A DNA stretch of 64,000 nt. Origin: Chelativorans alearensis. GTDB lineage: Bacteria > Pseudomonadota > Alphaproteobacteria > Rhizobiales > Rhizobiaceae. Shown one piece after another: positions 49,711-57,536 of this stretch. The stretch is from assembly GCF_010993735.1 (NCBI RefSeq), contig NZ_WQNI01000009.1, positions 248,001 through 312,000 on the forward strand, read 5' to 3'. Every line of letters begins with the position of its first letter. The stretch's first letter is position 1. The notes under the pieces were generated by a model. That model did not search any database. It was not told the origin of the DNA and worked only from the letters and a program-made list of their open reading frames with translations. The position numbers and the translations under genes are program-made.

Positions 49711-51125
49711 ACGCTCCAACACGGATCCACGACCTGTCCATCGCGGACTTGAGTGTCCATTCGCGCGCTGGCCCCATCGTCAGGGACGTATCCCTCTCTC
49801 TCCAGCCCGGACGGCCGCTGACGCTCCTCGGCGAAAGCGGCTCGGGAAAATCCCTCGTGGCACAGGCGGTGATGGGAACCTTGCCACCGGAGCTCACGGC
49901 ATCGGGAGCGATCCGCCTGGACGGCGCCGATCTCATCGCCAGTACGCCGGACGAGCGGCGCAAACGCTGGGGACGCGCAATCTCGCTTCTCCCCCAGGAG
50001 CCGTGGCTCGCCCTCGATCCGACCATGCGCATCGGCCCGCAGGTCGCCGAGGTGCACCGCTTCGTCCGGCGGCAGGCGGCACAGCGGAGCGAAACCCTCG
50101 CCCACGAGAACCTTCGGGACGTCGGTCTCGACCACGCCAGCGCGCTCTATCCCTTTCAGATGTCGGGCGGCATGTGCCAGCGCGCGGCGATCGCCATCGC
50201 CCATGCCGGCGGCAGCGGGCTGCTGATTGTCGACGAGCCTACCAAGGGGCTCGACGCCGACCTGCGCGACAGCGTCGTCGCGCGGCTGATAGAGGAGGTC
50301 GACGCCGGCCGGCTCCTTCTTACGATCACGCACGATATCGGCGTGGCCCGCGCGCTTGGAGGCACGGTCGGGATTATGCTGGAAGGCCGCCTCGTGGACC
50401 ATGGGCCGGCGGAGCAGGTGCTGATGGCGCCGTCCCATCCCTACAGCCAGGCGCTGCTTAGTGCCGACCCTCGGTCATGGGTTCGCAGCGCGCCCGTGCC
50501 GTCCGGAGACGTCATGTTGGCGGGGCGCGGCCTCGCCAAGGCATTCGGCGATCACACCTTGTTCGAGGATGTCGACGTCGAGGTACGCGCCGGCGAGATC
50601 GTCTCCATCGTCGGTCCCAGCGGATGCGGCAAGACGACGCTCGGCAACATCCTCCTCGGCCTTGTCGAGCCGGACGCCGGAACGGTCGAGCGGCGCAAGG
50701 ATATCTCCCTGCTGCGCTTCCAGAAGCTCTATCAGGACCCGCCCGCCGCCTTCCCGCCCCACCAGGCGATCCGCAAGGGCCTGCGGGACCTCGTGAAGCT
50801 GCACCGGCGCCGGTGGGACGAGGTGGAGACGCTGCTTGCGCGCTTTCAGCTGCAGAACGCGTTGCTCGACCGGCTGCCCGGCCAGATCTCGGGAGGCGAA
50901 TTGCAGCGCTTCGCGATCCTGCGCGCCCTGCTGCTTGATCCGGTCTTCCTGTTCGCCGACGAGGCCACGTCACGCCTCGACCCGGTCAGCCAGAAGGAGG
51001 TGGTCGACGTTCTGCTCGAAGTCGCACGCGACACCGGCCTCGGCGTCCTCCTCGTCACGCACGATCGCGCCCTGGCGGAGAAAATATCGACACGGACGGT
51101 CATGTTGGCGCGACGCGACACGTAA
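49707..51125 (+). CDS. Opp/Nik-type ABC importer double ATPase
   Basis: A 472-residue fusion of two short Opp-type ATPase domains. Walker A motifs: GESGSGKSLVAQ and GPSGCGKTTLGN. Signatures: MSGGMCQRAAIA and ISGGELQRFAIL. Walker B: LLIVDEPTKGLD and FLFADEATSRLD. It lacks the C-terminal Opp extension of the second half. Both halves retain catalytic residues. It is the last gene of the importer operon. Confidence 0.92.
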   Translation: MNAPTRIHDLSIADLSVHSRAGPIVRDVSLSLQPGRPLTLLGESGSGKSLVAQAVMGTLPPELTASGAIRLDGADLIASTPDERRKRWGRAISLLPQEPWLALDPTMRIGPQVAEVHRFVRRQAAQRSETLAHENLRDVGLDHASALYPFQMSGGMCQRAAIAIAHAGGSGLLIVDEPTKGLDADLRDSVVARLIEEVDAGRLLLTITHDIGVARALGGTVGIMLEGRLVDHGPAEQVLMAPSHPYSQALLSADPRSWVRSAPVPSGDVMLAGRGLAKAFGDHTLFEDVDVEVRAGEIVSIVGPSGCGKTTLGNILLGLVEPDAGTVERRKDISLLRFQKLYQDPPAAFPPHQAIRKGLRDLVKLHRRRWDEVETLLARFQLQNALLDRLPGQISGGELQRFAILRALLLDPVFLFADEATSRLDPVSQKEVVDVLLEVARDTGLGVLLVTHDRALAEKISTRTVMLARRDT

Positions 51126-51142
51126 GGCACTGACGGCTCAGG

Positions 51143-51964
51143 TCACAGAACGCTTGTGATCATCCTTATGCTGGTGATGGCCAGGAACGCGGCAAAGCAG
51201 TAGCGCAACGCCATCGGCGGTATGGCGTGCGCGATCCTCGCGCCCAGAGGCGCCGTCAGCATCGACAAGGGGACGATGGCCAGCAGCCCGGCAAGGTTGA
51301 CGTAGCCGACCGACAAGGGCGGCAGGTCCGACATCCCCCACCCGAAATAGGCGTAGCCCAGCGTGCCGGGTATGGCGATGATCAGCCCTATGGCCGAAGC
51401 CGTTCCGACGGCGAGGCGGATCGGATAGCTGAAGAAGGACAGGATCGGCACCGACAGTGTGCCGCCGCCGATGCCCATCATCACCGAGAAAAGGCCGATG
51501 ATCGTGCCCAGGATTTCCTTGAGCGGCGTCCTCGGCATGCTCCGCGCGGCCCCCTCCGCGGGCTTGAAGGCCATGTTGACCGCCACGAGGGCGGCGACGG
51601 CGGCGAAGACGAGGGTGAGCACCTCGCCCGCGACGTTGCCGCCGAGGATCGTTCCCGCGACGACGCCGAACGCAACCGCCGGACCCCAGCTCTTGAGGAG
51701 CGCGGTATCGACGCTCCCCTTCCTCCAATGCGCGCGCGCCGAGATGAAACCGGTGAAGATGATGGTCGCCAGCGAAGTGCCCACCGCAACGTGCATCCTC
51801 ACCTCTTCCTCGATGTCGAGCCCGATGAAGACGAAGAACAGCACCGGCACGATGACGATGCCGCCGCCGACCCCGAGCAGCCCCGAGATCACTCCGGCGA
51901 TGGCGCCTGTTGCGGCGAGGATTGCGATCAGCGTGAGGGCTTCGGCGAGGTCGATTTGGAGCAT
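51143..51964 (-). CDS. TSUP (TauE/SafE) family permease
   Basis: A 273-residue membrane protein with about eight helices arranged as two repeats. The TSUP glycine motifs are visible in each half: GVISGLLGVGGGIVIVPVL (near residue 24) and GLFSVMMGIGGGTLSVPIL (near residue 155). Family members export sulfite, sulfoacetate or related organosulfur anions. It is divergent from a FadR-type regulator and so may be linked to the gamma-glutamyltransferase-like gene that follows it. Confidence 0.9.
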   Translation of the reverse strand: MLQIDLAEALTLIAILAATGAIAGVISGLLGVGGGIVIVPVLFFVFIGLDIEEEVRMHVAVGTSLATIIFTGFISARAHWRKGSVDTALLKSWGPAVAFGVVAGTILGGNVAGEVLTLVFAAVAALVAVNMAFKPAEGAARSMPRTPLKEILGTIIGLFSVMMGIGGGTLSVPILSFFSYPIRLAVGTASAIGLIIAIPGTLGYAYFGWGMSDLPPLSVGYVNLAGLLAIVPLSMLTAPLGARIAHAIPPMALRYCFAAFLAITSIRMITSVL

Positions 51965-52046
51965 GATCGAAAGTTCTCAAGGATAACAGGCCCCGGGCGG
52001 GGCACGGATGAAGTGCCGATGCGCCGCCCTTCCCAAGCGAGGCCGC

Positions 52047-52092
52047 TTGACAAGAGAGGCGAAGGTGACCTTATAGAGGGAACCATTATAAG
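52047..52092 (+). promoter_or_regulatory. Promoter and operator of the FadR-type regulator gene
   Basis: A near-consensus sigma70 promoter: TTGACA (52047-52052), an 18-bp spacer, TTATAG (52071-52076). An inverted repeat, CTTATA (52070-52075) and TATAAG (52087-52092), with an 11-bp centre, covers the -10 box and start site. It suggests autorepression by the GntR/FadR-type product. Confidence 0.65.
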
Positions 52093-52119
52093 AAAAGGTC
52101 TCTCTTTAAAGGATGAGCT

Positions 52120-52866
52120 TTGAGCCTGGACAACGTCCGTTCCAATTCCTCCATCGCGTTGGAAAAGCTTCGCCAGATCGTGCGCGAGCACCGCGATGAC
52201 GTGGAATGGCAACTCCCACCCGAGCGGGAGCTGGCGCTTTCCATGGGGCTCGGCAGGCGTGCCGTCCGCCGCGCCATGGAGGTCCTGGAGGCCGAGGGGC
52301 TCGTGTGGCGCCAGCAGGGAAAGGGAACCTTTGTCGGGCGTCGTCCCGCCCTGCAGCCACAGTTCTACGGCAATCTCGCCGAGCGGACCAATCCGTCCGA
52401 GGTGATGGAGGCGCGGCTGCAGATGGAGCCGGCCCTTGCCCGCATGGCCGCGCTTCGCTGCTCGAACGAGGATATTACTGCCCTTGAGAGGCTCGCCAAA
52501 AAGACCATGGCCGCCTCCGACGACGATGGTTGGGAACTGTGGGACAGCGCCTTCCACCGCCGCATCGCCGAATGCGCCGGCAACGGGCTGATGCTGGCCT
52601 TGTTCGACGTGGTGCAGCGTATCCGCCAGGAACCGGACTGGCGGCAGCTGAGGGCGATGGCCAGGACGTCGGCGCGGCGCGCGCGCTCGCATCGGAACCA
52701 CGAGGAGATCGTGGCGGCGATCGCCAGCCGCGACGGCGCAGCGGCCGAACGCGCCATGCGGCGGCACCTGAGTGCCATCAACGCCGATCTCCAGTCGATC
52801 ATGCTGGGCGGCGAGGTGGCGGAGCCGGCGAGAGCGCCCGCGGCTCGAAGGACCTCCGCCGCATGA
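52120..52866 (+). CDS. GntR/FadR-family transcriptional regulator
   Basis: A 248-residue regulator with an N-terminal winged helix-turn-helix (PERELALSMGLGRRAVRRAM, residues 34-53, then LVWRQQGKGTFVGRRP) and a C-terminal helical FCD domain of the FadR group (LWDSAFHRRIAECAGN; HRNHEEIVAAI). The likely start is TTG at 52120, with AAAGGA about 6 bases upstream. The ATG seven bases earlier is in another frame. FCD domains usually bind small carboxylates with a metal. It probably regulates the downstream gamma-glutamyltransferase-like gene. Confidence 0.87.
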   Translation: MSLDNVRSNSSIALEKLRQIVREHRDDVEWQLPPERELALSMGLGRRAVRRAMEVLEAEGLVWRQQGKGTFVGRRPALQPQFYGNLAERTNPSEVMEARLQMEPALARMAALRCSNEDITALERLAKKTMAASDDDGWELWDSAFHRRIAECAGNGLMLALFDVVQRIRQEPDWRQLRAMARTSARRARSHRNHEEIVAAIASRDGAAAERAMRRHLSAINADLQSIMLGGEVAEPARAPAARRTSAA

Positions 52867-52936
52867 GCCAGACCACGACGCGAAGCACTCCACCAGCGCG
52901 ACAACTGACAATTCAATGAGACGGAGCGACTGATCC

Positions 52937-54733
52937 ATGTTCACCACAAGGCCGGAGATCCTCGGCACGTTCGGCGTCGTCACCTCCACCCACTGGCTGG
53001 CCTCCTCCTCCGGCATGGCGATGCTGGAGCGCGGCGGCAACGCTTTCGACGCCGCCGTTGCCGCCGGCTTCGTGCTGCAGGTGGTGGAGCCACATCTGGT
53101 GGGGCCCGGCGGCGAAGTGCCCATCGTCTTCCATTCGGCGCGCACCGGCGAGACGCAAGTGCTCTGCGGCCAGGGAACGGCGCCGAAAGGCGCCACCATC
53201 GAGCACTACAAGGCCGAGGGGCTGACACTCGTGCCCGGCAACGGGCTTTTGGCGACGGTGATCCCCGGCTCCTTCGACGCCTGGCTCCAGCTCCTGCGCG
53301 ACTACGGCCGGCTTTCGCTTTCGGAGGTATTGGCGCCGGCGATCCACTATGCCGAAAAGGGCCATCCGCTGCTGCCGCGCGTGGCCGACACCATCGCCGG
53401 GCTCCGGGATTTCTTCGCCCGCGAATGGCCGACCTCGGCGGCCTTCTTCACGCCGGGAGGGCGGGCGCCCGAGCCGCGCGAACTCTTCCGCAACGAGGCG
53501 CTGGCCAAAACGTGGCGGCGCATCGTCCGCGAAGCTGAATCTGTGGGCGGCAACAGAGAAAAGCAGATCGAGAAGGCGCGCGATGCCTTCTATCGCGGCT
53601 TCGTAGCCGAGGAGATCGAGCGCTTCGCCCGCGAGAACGAAGTGATGGACGAAAGCGGCAGCCGCCACCGCGGCGTGATCACCGCCGACGACATGGCCGG
53701 CTGGCAGGCGACCTACGAGGCGCCACTCACCTACGACTATCACGGCTACACGCTCAACAAGATCGGTCCGTGGGGTCAGGGACCGGTCTTCCTGCAGACC
53801 CTGGCGCTGCTCAAGGGCCTGGACATTTCAGCCATGGATACACGCGGGCCCGACCTGGTGCACACGCTGACGGAGGCGATGAAGCTCGCCTTCGCCGACC
53901 GCGAAACCTATTACGGCGATCCAAACTTCATCGACGTGCCGATGGAGCATCTCCTCTCCGACGCCTACAACGACGAGCGGCGCAAGCTGATCGGTAATGA
54001 GGCGTCGCTGGAGCTCAGGCCGGGCAATGTGCCAGGCTACGACGGACAGGTGCGGCGCATGATGGACGCGCTGGAGCGGCTGTCGCAGGTTGCGAGCCTG
54101 GAGGCCGTCTCCTCCGAGCCCACCATGGCCGACATGCGCTCCGTGCGGCGCGGCGATACGGTGCATATCGACGCCATCGACGCGGAAGGCAACATGGTGG
54201 CGGCCATGCCGTCCGGCGGCTGGCTGCAGTCCTCGCCCTATATCCCCTCGCTCGGCTTCATGCTCAACAGCCGGGCGCAGATGTTCTGGCTGGAGCCGGA
54301 CCTTCCCGGCAGCCTGGCGCCGGGAAAGCGCCCGCGCACCACGCTCACCCCGAGCCTCGCCCACAGGGACGGGCGGCCCTATATGGCGTTCGGCACGCCC
54401 GGCGGCGACAGCCAAGAGCAGTGGCAGCTCCTGTTCTTCCTGCGCCACGTCCACCACGGGCTCAACCTGCAGGAGGCGATCGACATGCCCATGTCGCACA
54501 CCACCCACTTCCCCAGCTCCTTCCACCCGCGCGACAGGAAGCCCGGCCATCTGGCCGTCGAGGAAAGTTTTGGGGCCGAGACCATCGCCGCACTCAGGGC
54601 GCGCGGCCATCGGCTGGAGGTGGCACCGGAATGGACGATCGGACGCATGGTCGCCGCCGCGCGCGGAAAGGACGGCATTCTACGCGCCGCTGCCACGCCC
54701 CGCCTGATGCAGGCCTACGCCGTCGGCCGCTGA
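52937..54733 (+). CDS. Gamma-glutamyltransferase-like N-terminal nucleophile hydrolase
   Basis: A 598-residue member of the gamma-glutamyltranspeptidase family. The N-terminal part has VTSTHWLASSSGMAMLERGGNAFDAAVAA (in parts, residues 14-42), and the self-processing site with the probable nucleophile Thr is near residue 408 (RRGDTVHIDAIDAEGN). Later conserved parts include SPYIPSLGFMLNSR and FGTPGGDSQEQWQLLFF. There is no signal peptide, unlike periplasmic Ggt, so it resembles cytosolic YwrD-type members, which may be amidases or acylases. It follows the FadR-type regulator by 70 bp. Confidence 0.88.
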   Translation: MFTTRPEILGTFGVVTSTHWLASSSGMAMLERGGNAFDAAVAAGFVLQVVEPHLVGPGGEVPIVFHSARTGETQVLCGQGTAPKGATIEHYKAEGLTLVPGNGLLATVIPGSFDAWLQLLRDYGRLSLSEVLAPAIHYAEKGHPLLPRVADTIAGLRDFFAREWPTSAAFFTPGGRAPEPRELFRNEALAKTWRRIVREAESVGGNREKQIEKARDAFYRGFVAEEIERFARENEVMDESGSRHRGVITADDMAGWQATYEAPLTYDYHGYTLNKIGPWGQGPVFLQTLALLKGLDISAMDTRGPDLVHTLTEAMKLAFADRETYYGDPNFIDVPMEHLLSDAYNDERRKLIGNEASLELRPGNVPGYDGQVRRMMDALERLSQVASLEAVSSEPTMADMRSVRRGDTVHIDAIDAEGNMVAAMPSGGWLQSSPYIPSLGFMLNSRAQMFWLEPDLPGSLAPGKRPRTTLTPSLAHRDGRPYMAFGTPGGDSQEQWQLLFFLRHVHHGLNLQEAIDMPMSHTTHFPSSFHPRDRKPGHLAVEESFGAETIAALRARGHRLEVAPEWTIGRMVAAARGKDGILRAAATPRLMQAYAVGR

Positions 54734-54758
54734 AGGCGGGAGGGAGGAGCCGCCGCCG

Positions 54759-55301
54759 TCAGCCCGCGCGGCCGGTCGCCTTCAACGTCTCTTCGGCGAA
54801 CATCTCGACGAGCGCCTCACTGGTCAGCACATGTCTGACGAGCCGCACGGTTTCCGCCCTGCCCAACGCCTCGGCCACCGCCGTGCAGGCGATGGGTGCG
54901 GCCTCTTCCACGGGATAGCCAAAAGCGCCGGTGGAGATCGCCGGGAAGGCAAGCGATCCGATGCCCTTCTCATCCGCCAGCACGATGGCCGATGAGTAGC
55001 ACCGTGCCAGCAGCTCGGCTTCCGGCGTGTCCACGCCGTAGATCGGGCCGAGGCAGTGGATCACATGGGCGTTGGGGAGCCGGAACGCACCGGTGATCAC
55101 CGCCTCTCCGGGCCGGATCGGCGCCAGCGGTCGGCATGCCTGCTCCAGCTCCGGCCCGGCCTTGCGGTGGATGGCGCCGGCCACCCCACCGCCGGGCATC
55201 AACTCGGCATTCGCTGCATTGACGACGGCGTCCATATCCGCCTGCTCAGTGATATCGCCGACGGCGATCTCAATCGCCGCCCTTTCGAGCTCGATACGCA
55301 T
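54759..55301 (-). CDS. Macrodomain protein, O-acetyl-ADP-ribose deacetylase type
   Basis: A 180-residue single macrodomain. Motifs: [36 protein letters not shown] (in parts, residues 14-48), which contains the ADP-ribose-binding NAAN and GGGVAGAI loop, and [15 protein letters not shown] (near residue 118). These match MacroD/YmdB-type hydrolases of O-acetyl-ADP-ribose and mono-ADP-ribosyl groups. A GGAAAG ribosome site is present. Convergent with the gamma-glutamyltransferase-like gene. Confidence 0.92.
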   Translation of the reverse strand: MRIELERAAIEIAVGDITEQADMDAVVNAANAELMPGGGVAGAIHRKAGPELEQACRPLAPIRPGEAVITGAFRLPNAHVIHCLGPIYGVDTPEAELLARCYSSAIVLADEKGIGSLAFPAISTGAFGYPVEEAAPIACTAVAEALGRAETVRLVRHVLTSEALVEMFAEETLKATGRAG

Positions 55302-55432
55302 CCGTCTTTCCTTTCTACCATGCTGCGGAAAGCGTCCTTCTCACCATAATTTTCCGTCGACAAAGGCTTGTTTGCAACCGCGCGCTCCAACGAGGGAGCA
55401 TGGCGAACGCCTCCCTAGCGCAGCCGCGGCAG

Positions 55433-56428
55433 CTACTTGAGCGTCAGTAGATCGACGATCGGGTTGTGCTCCATCATGTCGTTCTGAAGCTGGTCGTGCG
55501 CGGCGTTCACCGGGTCGATGCCGTCTTTGTACGGTCCGACAACCAGGCGCCCGGGCCGCGTGCCGAACGGCATCGACGCCAGTTCTATCACCGCGTCGGA
55601 GACTTCCCGCGGATCGAGGTCGCCGTCGGGCGCGAGCCCGTCGAGCATGGCTTCCACATGCGGCGCATAGATGTCGAGCTTCGCCCGCTCCGACGCGTCG
55701 AGACGGTCCAGCATTTCCTCCCAATAGCGGATCGCGTTGGCCTGAAGCTCGGTGGGATAAGCGCCCGCCGGCTGCACGATGGAAACCTCGATGTCGAATG
55801 CCGCCACCTCATAGGCAAGCGCGTCGGCGGCGGCCTCCACCGCCAGCTTGGAGGCGCAGTAGCCGCCGAGCATGGGATCGATCGCCCGCCCGAGCGCGCT
55901 CGACATCTGGATGATCGCACCGCCGCGCTGCTCCCGCATATGCGGCACGACGGCCCGGAACATGCGCAAGGCGCCGCCCATGTTCGTCTCGATGTTCGAG
56001 GCGAAATCCCGCGGCGTCTGCAACTCCACGGGCCCGGGAACGACGATGCCGGCATTGCTGACGAGAACGTCGATCCGTCCGGCATTCTCGATGGCGCCCG
56101 CGACGCCGGCATTCACCGCCTCCTCGCTCAGCACATCGATCTCAACCACGTCGATGGCCGCGCCATCGCCCGAAAGCGCCCACAGCTCTTCGGCGGCGGA
56201 AGCGTTCCGGCCATCGACATCCCGCATCGTGGCAATCACGTGAGCGCCTTTTCGCGCGAAGCCCTCCGCCATCAGGCGGCCGAAGCCGGAGCTCGTGCCG
56301 GTGATCAGCACCACCGGCCGTTCGCTCGGCTCCGCCTGCGCCCAGCCGGCACGGGTTGCCGCCAGGGTAGCGAGGGCCGCACCGCCCAAAAGCACGGTGC
56401 GGCGTGAGATCGTCGATCTGTCATGCAT
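55433..56428 (-). CDS. Short-chain dehydrogenase with a twin-arginine signal
   Basis: A 331-residue SDR enzyme. The N-terminus (residues 1-31) is a twin-arginine export signal with SRRTVLLGGAALATLA and a cleavage site after GWAQA. The SDR motifs follow: ITGTSSGFGRLMAEG (near residue 42), LVSNAGIVV, catalytic Ser in MSSALG and YCASK. Export of an NAD(P)-dependent enzyme is unusual because the periplasm lacks free cofactor; Tat could carry it out with cofactor bound. It is divergent from a LysR gene. The start has GAGGAG upstream. Substrate unknown. Confidence 0.85.
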   Translation of the reverse strand: MHDRSTISRRTVLLGGAALATLAATRAGWAQAEPSERPVVLITGTSSGFGRLMAEGFARKGAHVIATMRDVDGRNASAAEELWALSGDGAAIDVVEIDVLSEEAVNAGVAGAIENAGRIDVLVSNAGIVVPGPVELQTPRDFASNIETNMGGALRMFRAVVPHMREQRGGAIIQMSSALGRAIDPMLGGYCASKLAVEAAADALAYEVAAFDIEVSIVQPAGAYPTELQANAIRYWEEMLDRLDASERAKLDIYAPHVEAMLDGLAPDGDLDPREVSDAVIELASMPFGTRPGRLVVGPYKDGIDPVNAAHDQLQNDMMEHNPIVDLLTLK

Positions 56429-56581
56429 GATTGAACTCCTCGTTGTGCGGAAGCGGACGGCGCGCCCGTTCGGCGGCCGGCGGTGTCTTGCAAAACACCT
56501 TTCAGGGACAGGATGACGGCGATGCTTTCGTTGTGGTAGCTAGGACATTTGAAAATCACTGTCGCTTTCAGGACAACAATC

Positions 56582-57505
56582 ATGGCCGACCTCAATCACA
56601 TCGCGCTCTTTGCCAAGGTGGTGGAAGCAGGCAGCTTCTCGGGTGCGGCGCGGGCGCTCGCCATGCCGAAGGCGACCATCAGCCGTAAGGTGGCTCAGCT
56701 CGAGGCGGCGCTCGGCGCACGGTTGCTCCAGCGCACCACCCGGCGCGTCACGCTGACCGCGCTTGGCCGCGCCTATTACGAGGATGCCGCGCGGGGGTTG
56801 GCCAGCATCGAGAGGGCGAAGGAGCGGATCGCCGCCTCGCAGGCCGAGCCGGCCGGTACGCTGCGCATTACCGCACCGGTCGGCTTCGGCGCTAGGAAGC
56901 TGATGCGTTGGATTGGGGAATTCCTGCAAGCCCATGAAAAGGTTTGCATCGATCTGAAGCTGACGGACGACCCAATCGACCTCATCGGCAACGGCATCGA
57001 TCTGGCGTTCCGTACCGGGAAGCTGCCCGATTCCAGCCTGATCACCCGCCGCCTCGGCACGTCGCGTCTCGCCCTGGTGGCAAGCCCCGGCTATCTCGCC
57101 CGGCGCGGCCGCCCACGGCGCATCGAGGATCTCAAGACCCACGACTGCGTCGCCTTCGGCCCCTCGCTCGACAACGAGGTTTGGCGCCTCAAGGGCCCGC
57201 GCGGCTGGCGCGAGGTGCCGGTGCACGCGCGCATCGCCGTCGACGGCTCCTATGCCGAGGTGCAGGCCGCCCTTGCCGGCCTCGGCATCGCCCTCCTGCC
57301 CCTGGCCCTCATCCGCCACGACATCGAGACCGGCCGTCTCGAGCAGGTGCTTGCCGAATACGGCGTCGACGGCGGCTCGATGAACATCGTCTACCCGAGC
57401 AACCGGCACATGTCGGCCGCGCTCCGGGCCTTCCTCGACTTCATCATCGTGAAAACCAGTTCGCCTTCGGAACGAACGCCAGCGCAAGCCGCGAACAGCG
57501 CATGA
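56582..57505 (+). CDS. LysR family transcriptional regulator
   Basis: A 307-residue LysR-type protein with a winged helix-turn-helix at residues 4-30 (HIALFAKVVEAGSFSGAARALAMPKATIS) and an effector domain of the AaeR/DhcR-like group. It is divergent from the Tat-SDR gene across 153 bp, so it probably controls that gene. The ATG at 56582 is the family start and follows AGGAC; a TTG at 56549 is an alternative. It is convergent with the molybdenum enzyme genes. Confidence 0.9.
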   Translation: MADLNHIALFAKVVEAGSFSGAARALAMPKATISRKVAQLEAALGARLLQRTTRRVTLTALGRAYYEDAARGLASIERAKERIAASQAEPAGTLRITAPVGFGARKLMRWIGEFLQAHEKVCIDLKLTDDPIDLIGNGIDLAFRTGKLPDSSLITRRLGTSRLALVASPGYLARRGRPRRIEDLKTHDCVAFGPSLDNEVWRLKGPRGWREVPVHARIAVDGSYAEVQAALAGLGIALLPLALIRHDIETGRLEQVLAEYGVDGGSMNIVYPSNRHMSAALRAFLDFIIVKTSSPSERTPAQAANSA

Positions 57506-57536
57506 CATTGCGAAGCGGGAACGGCGATCGCCGTCG

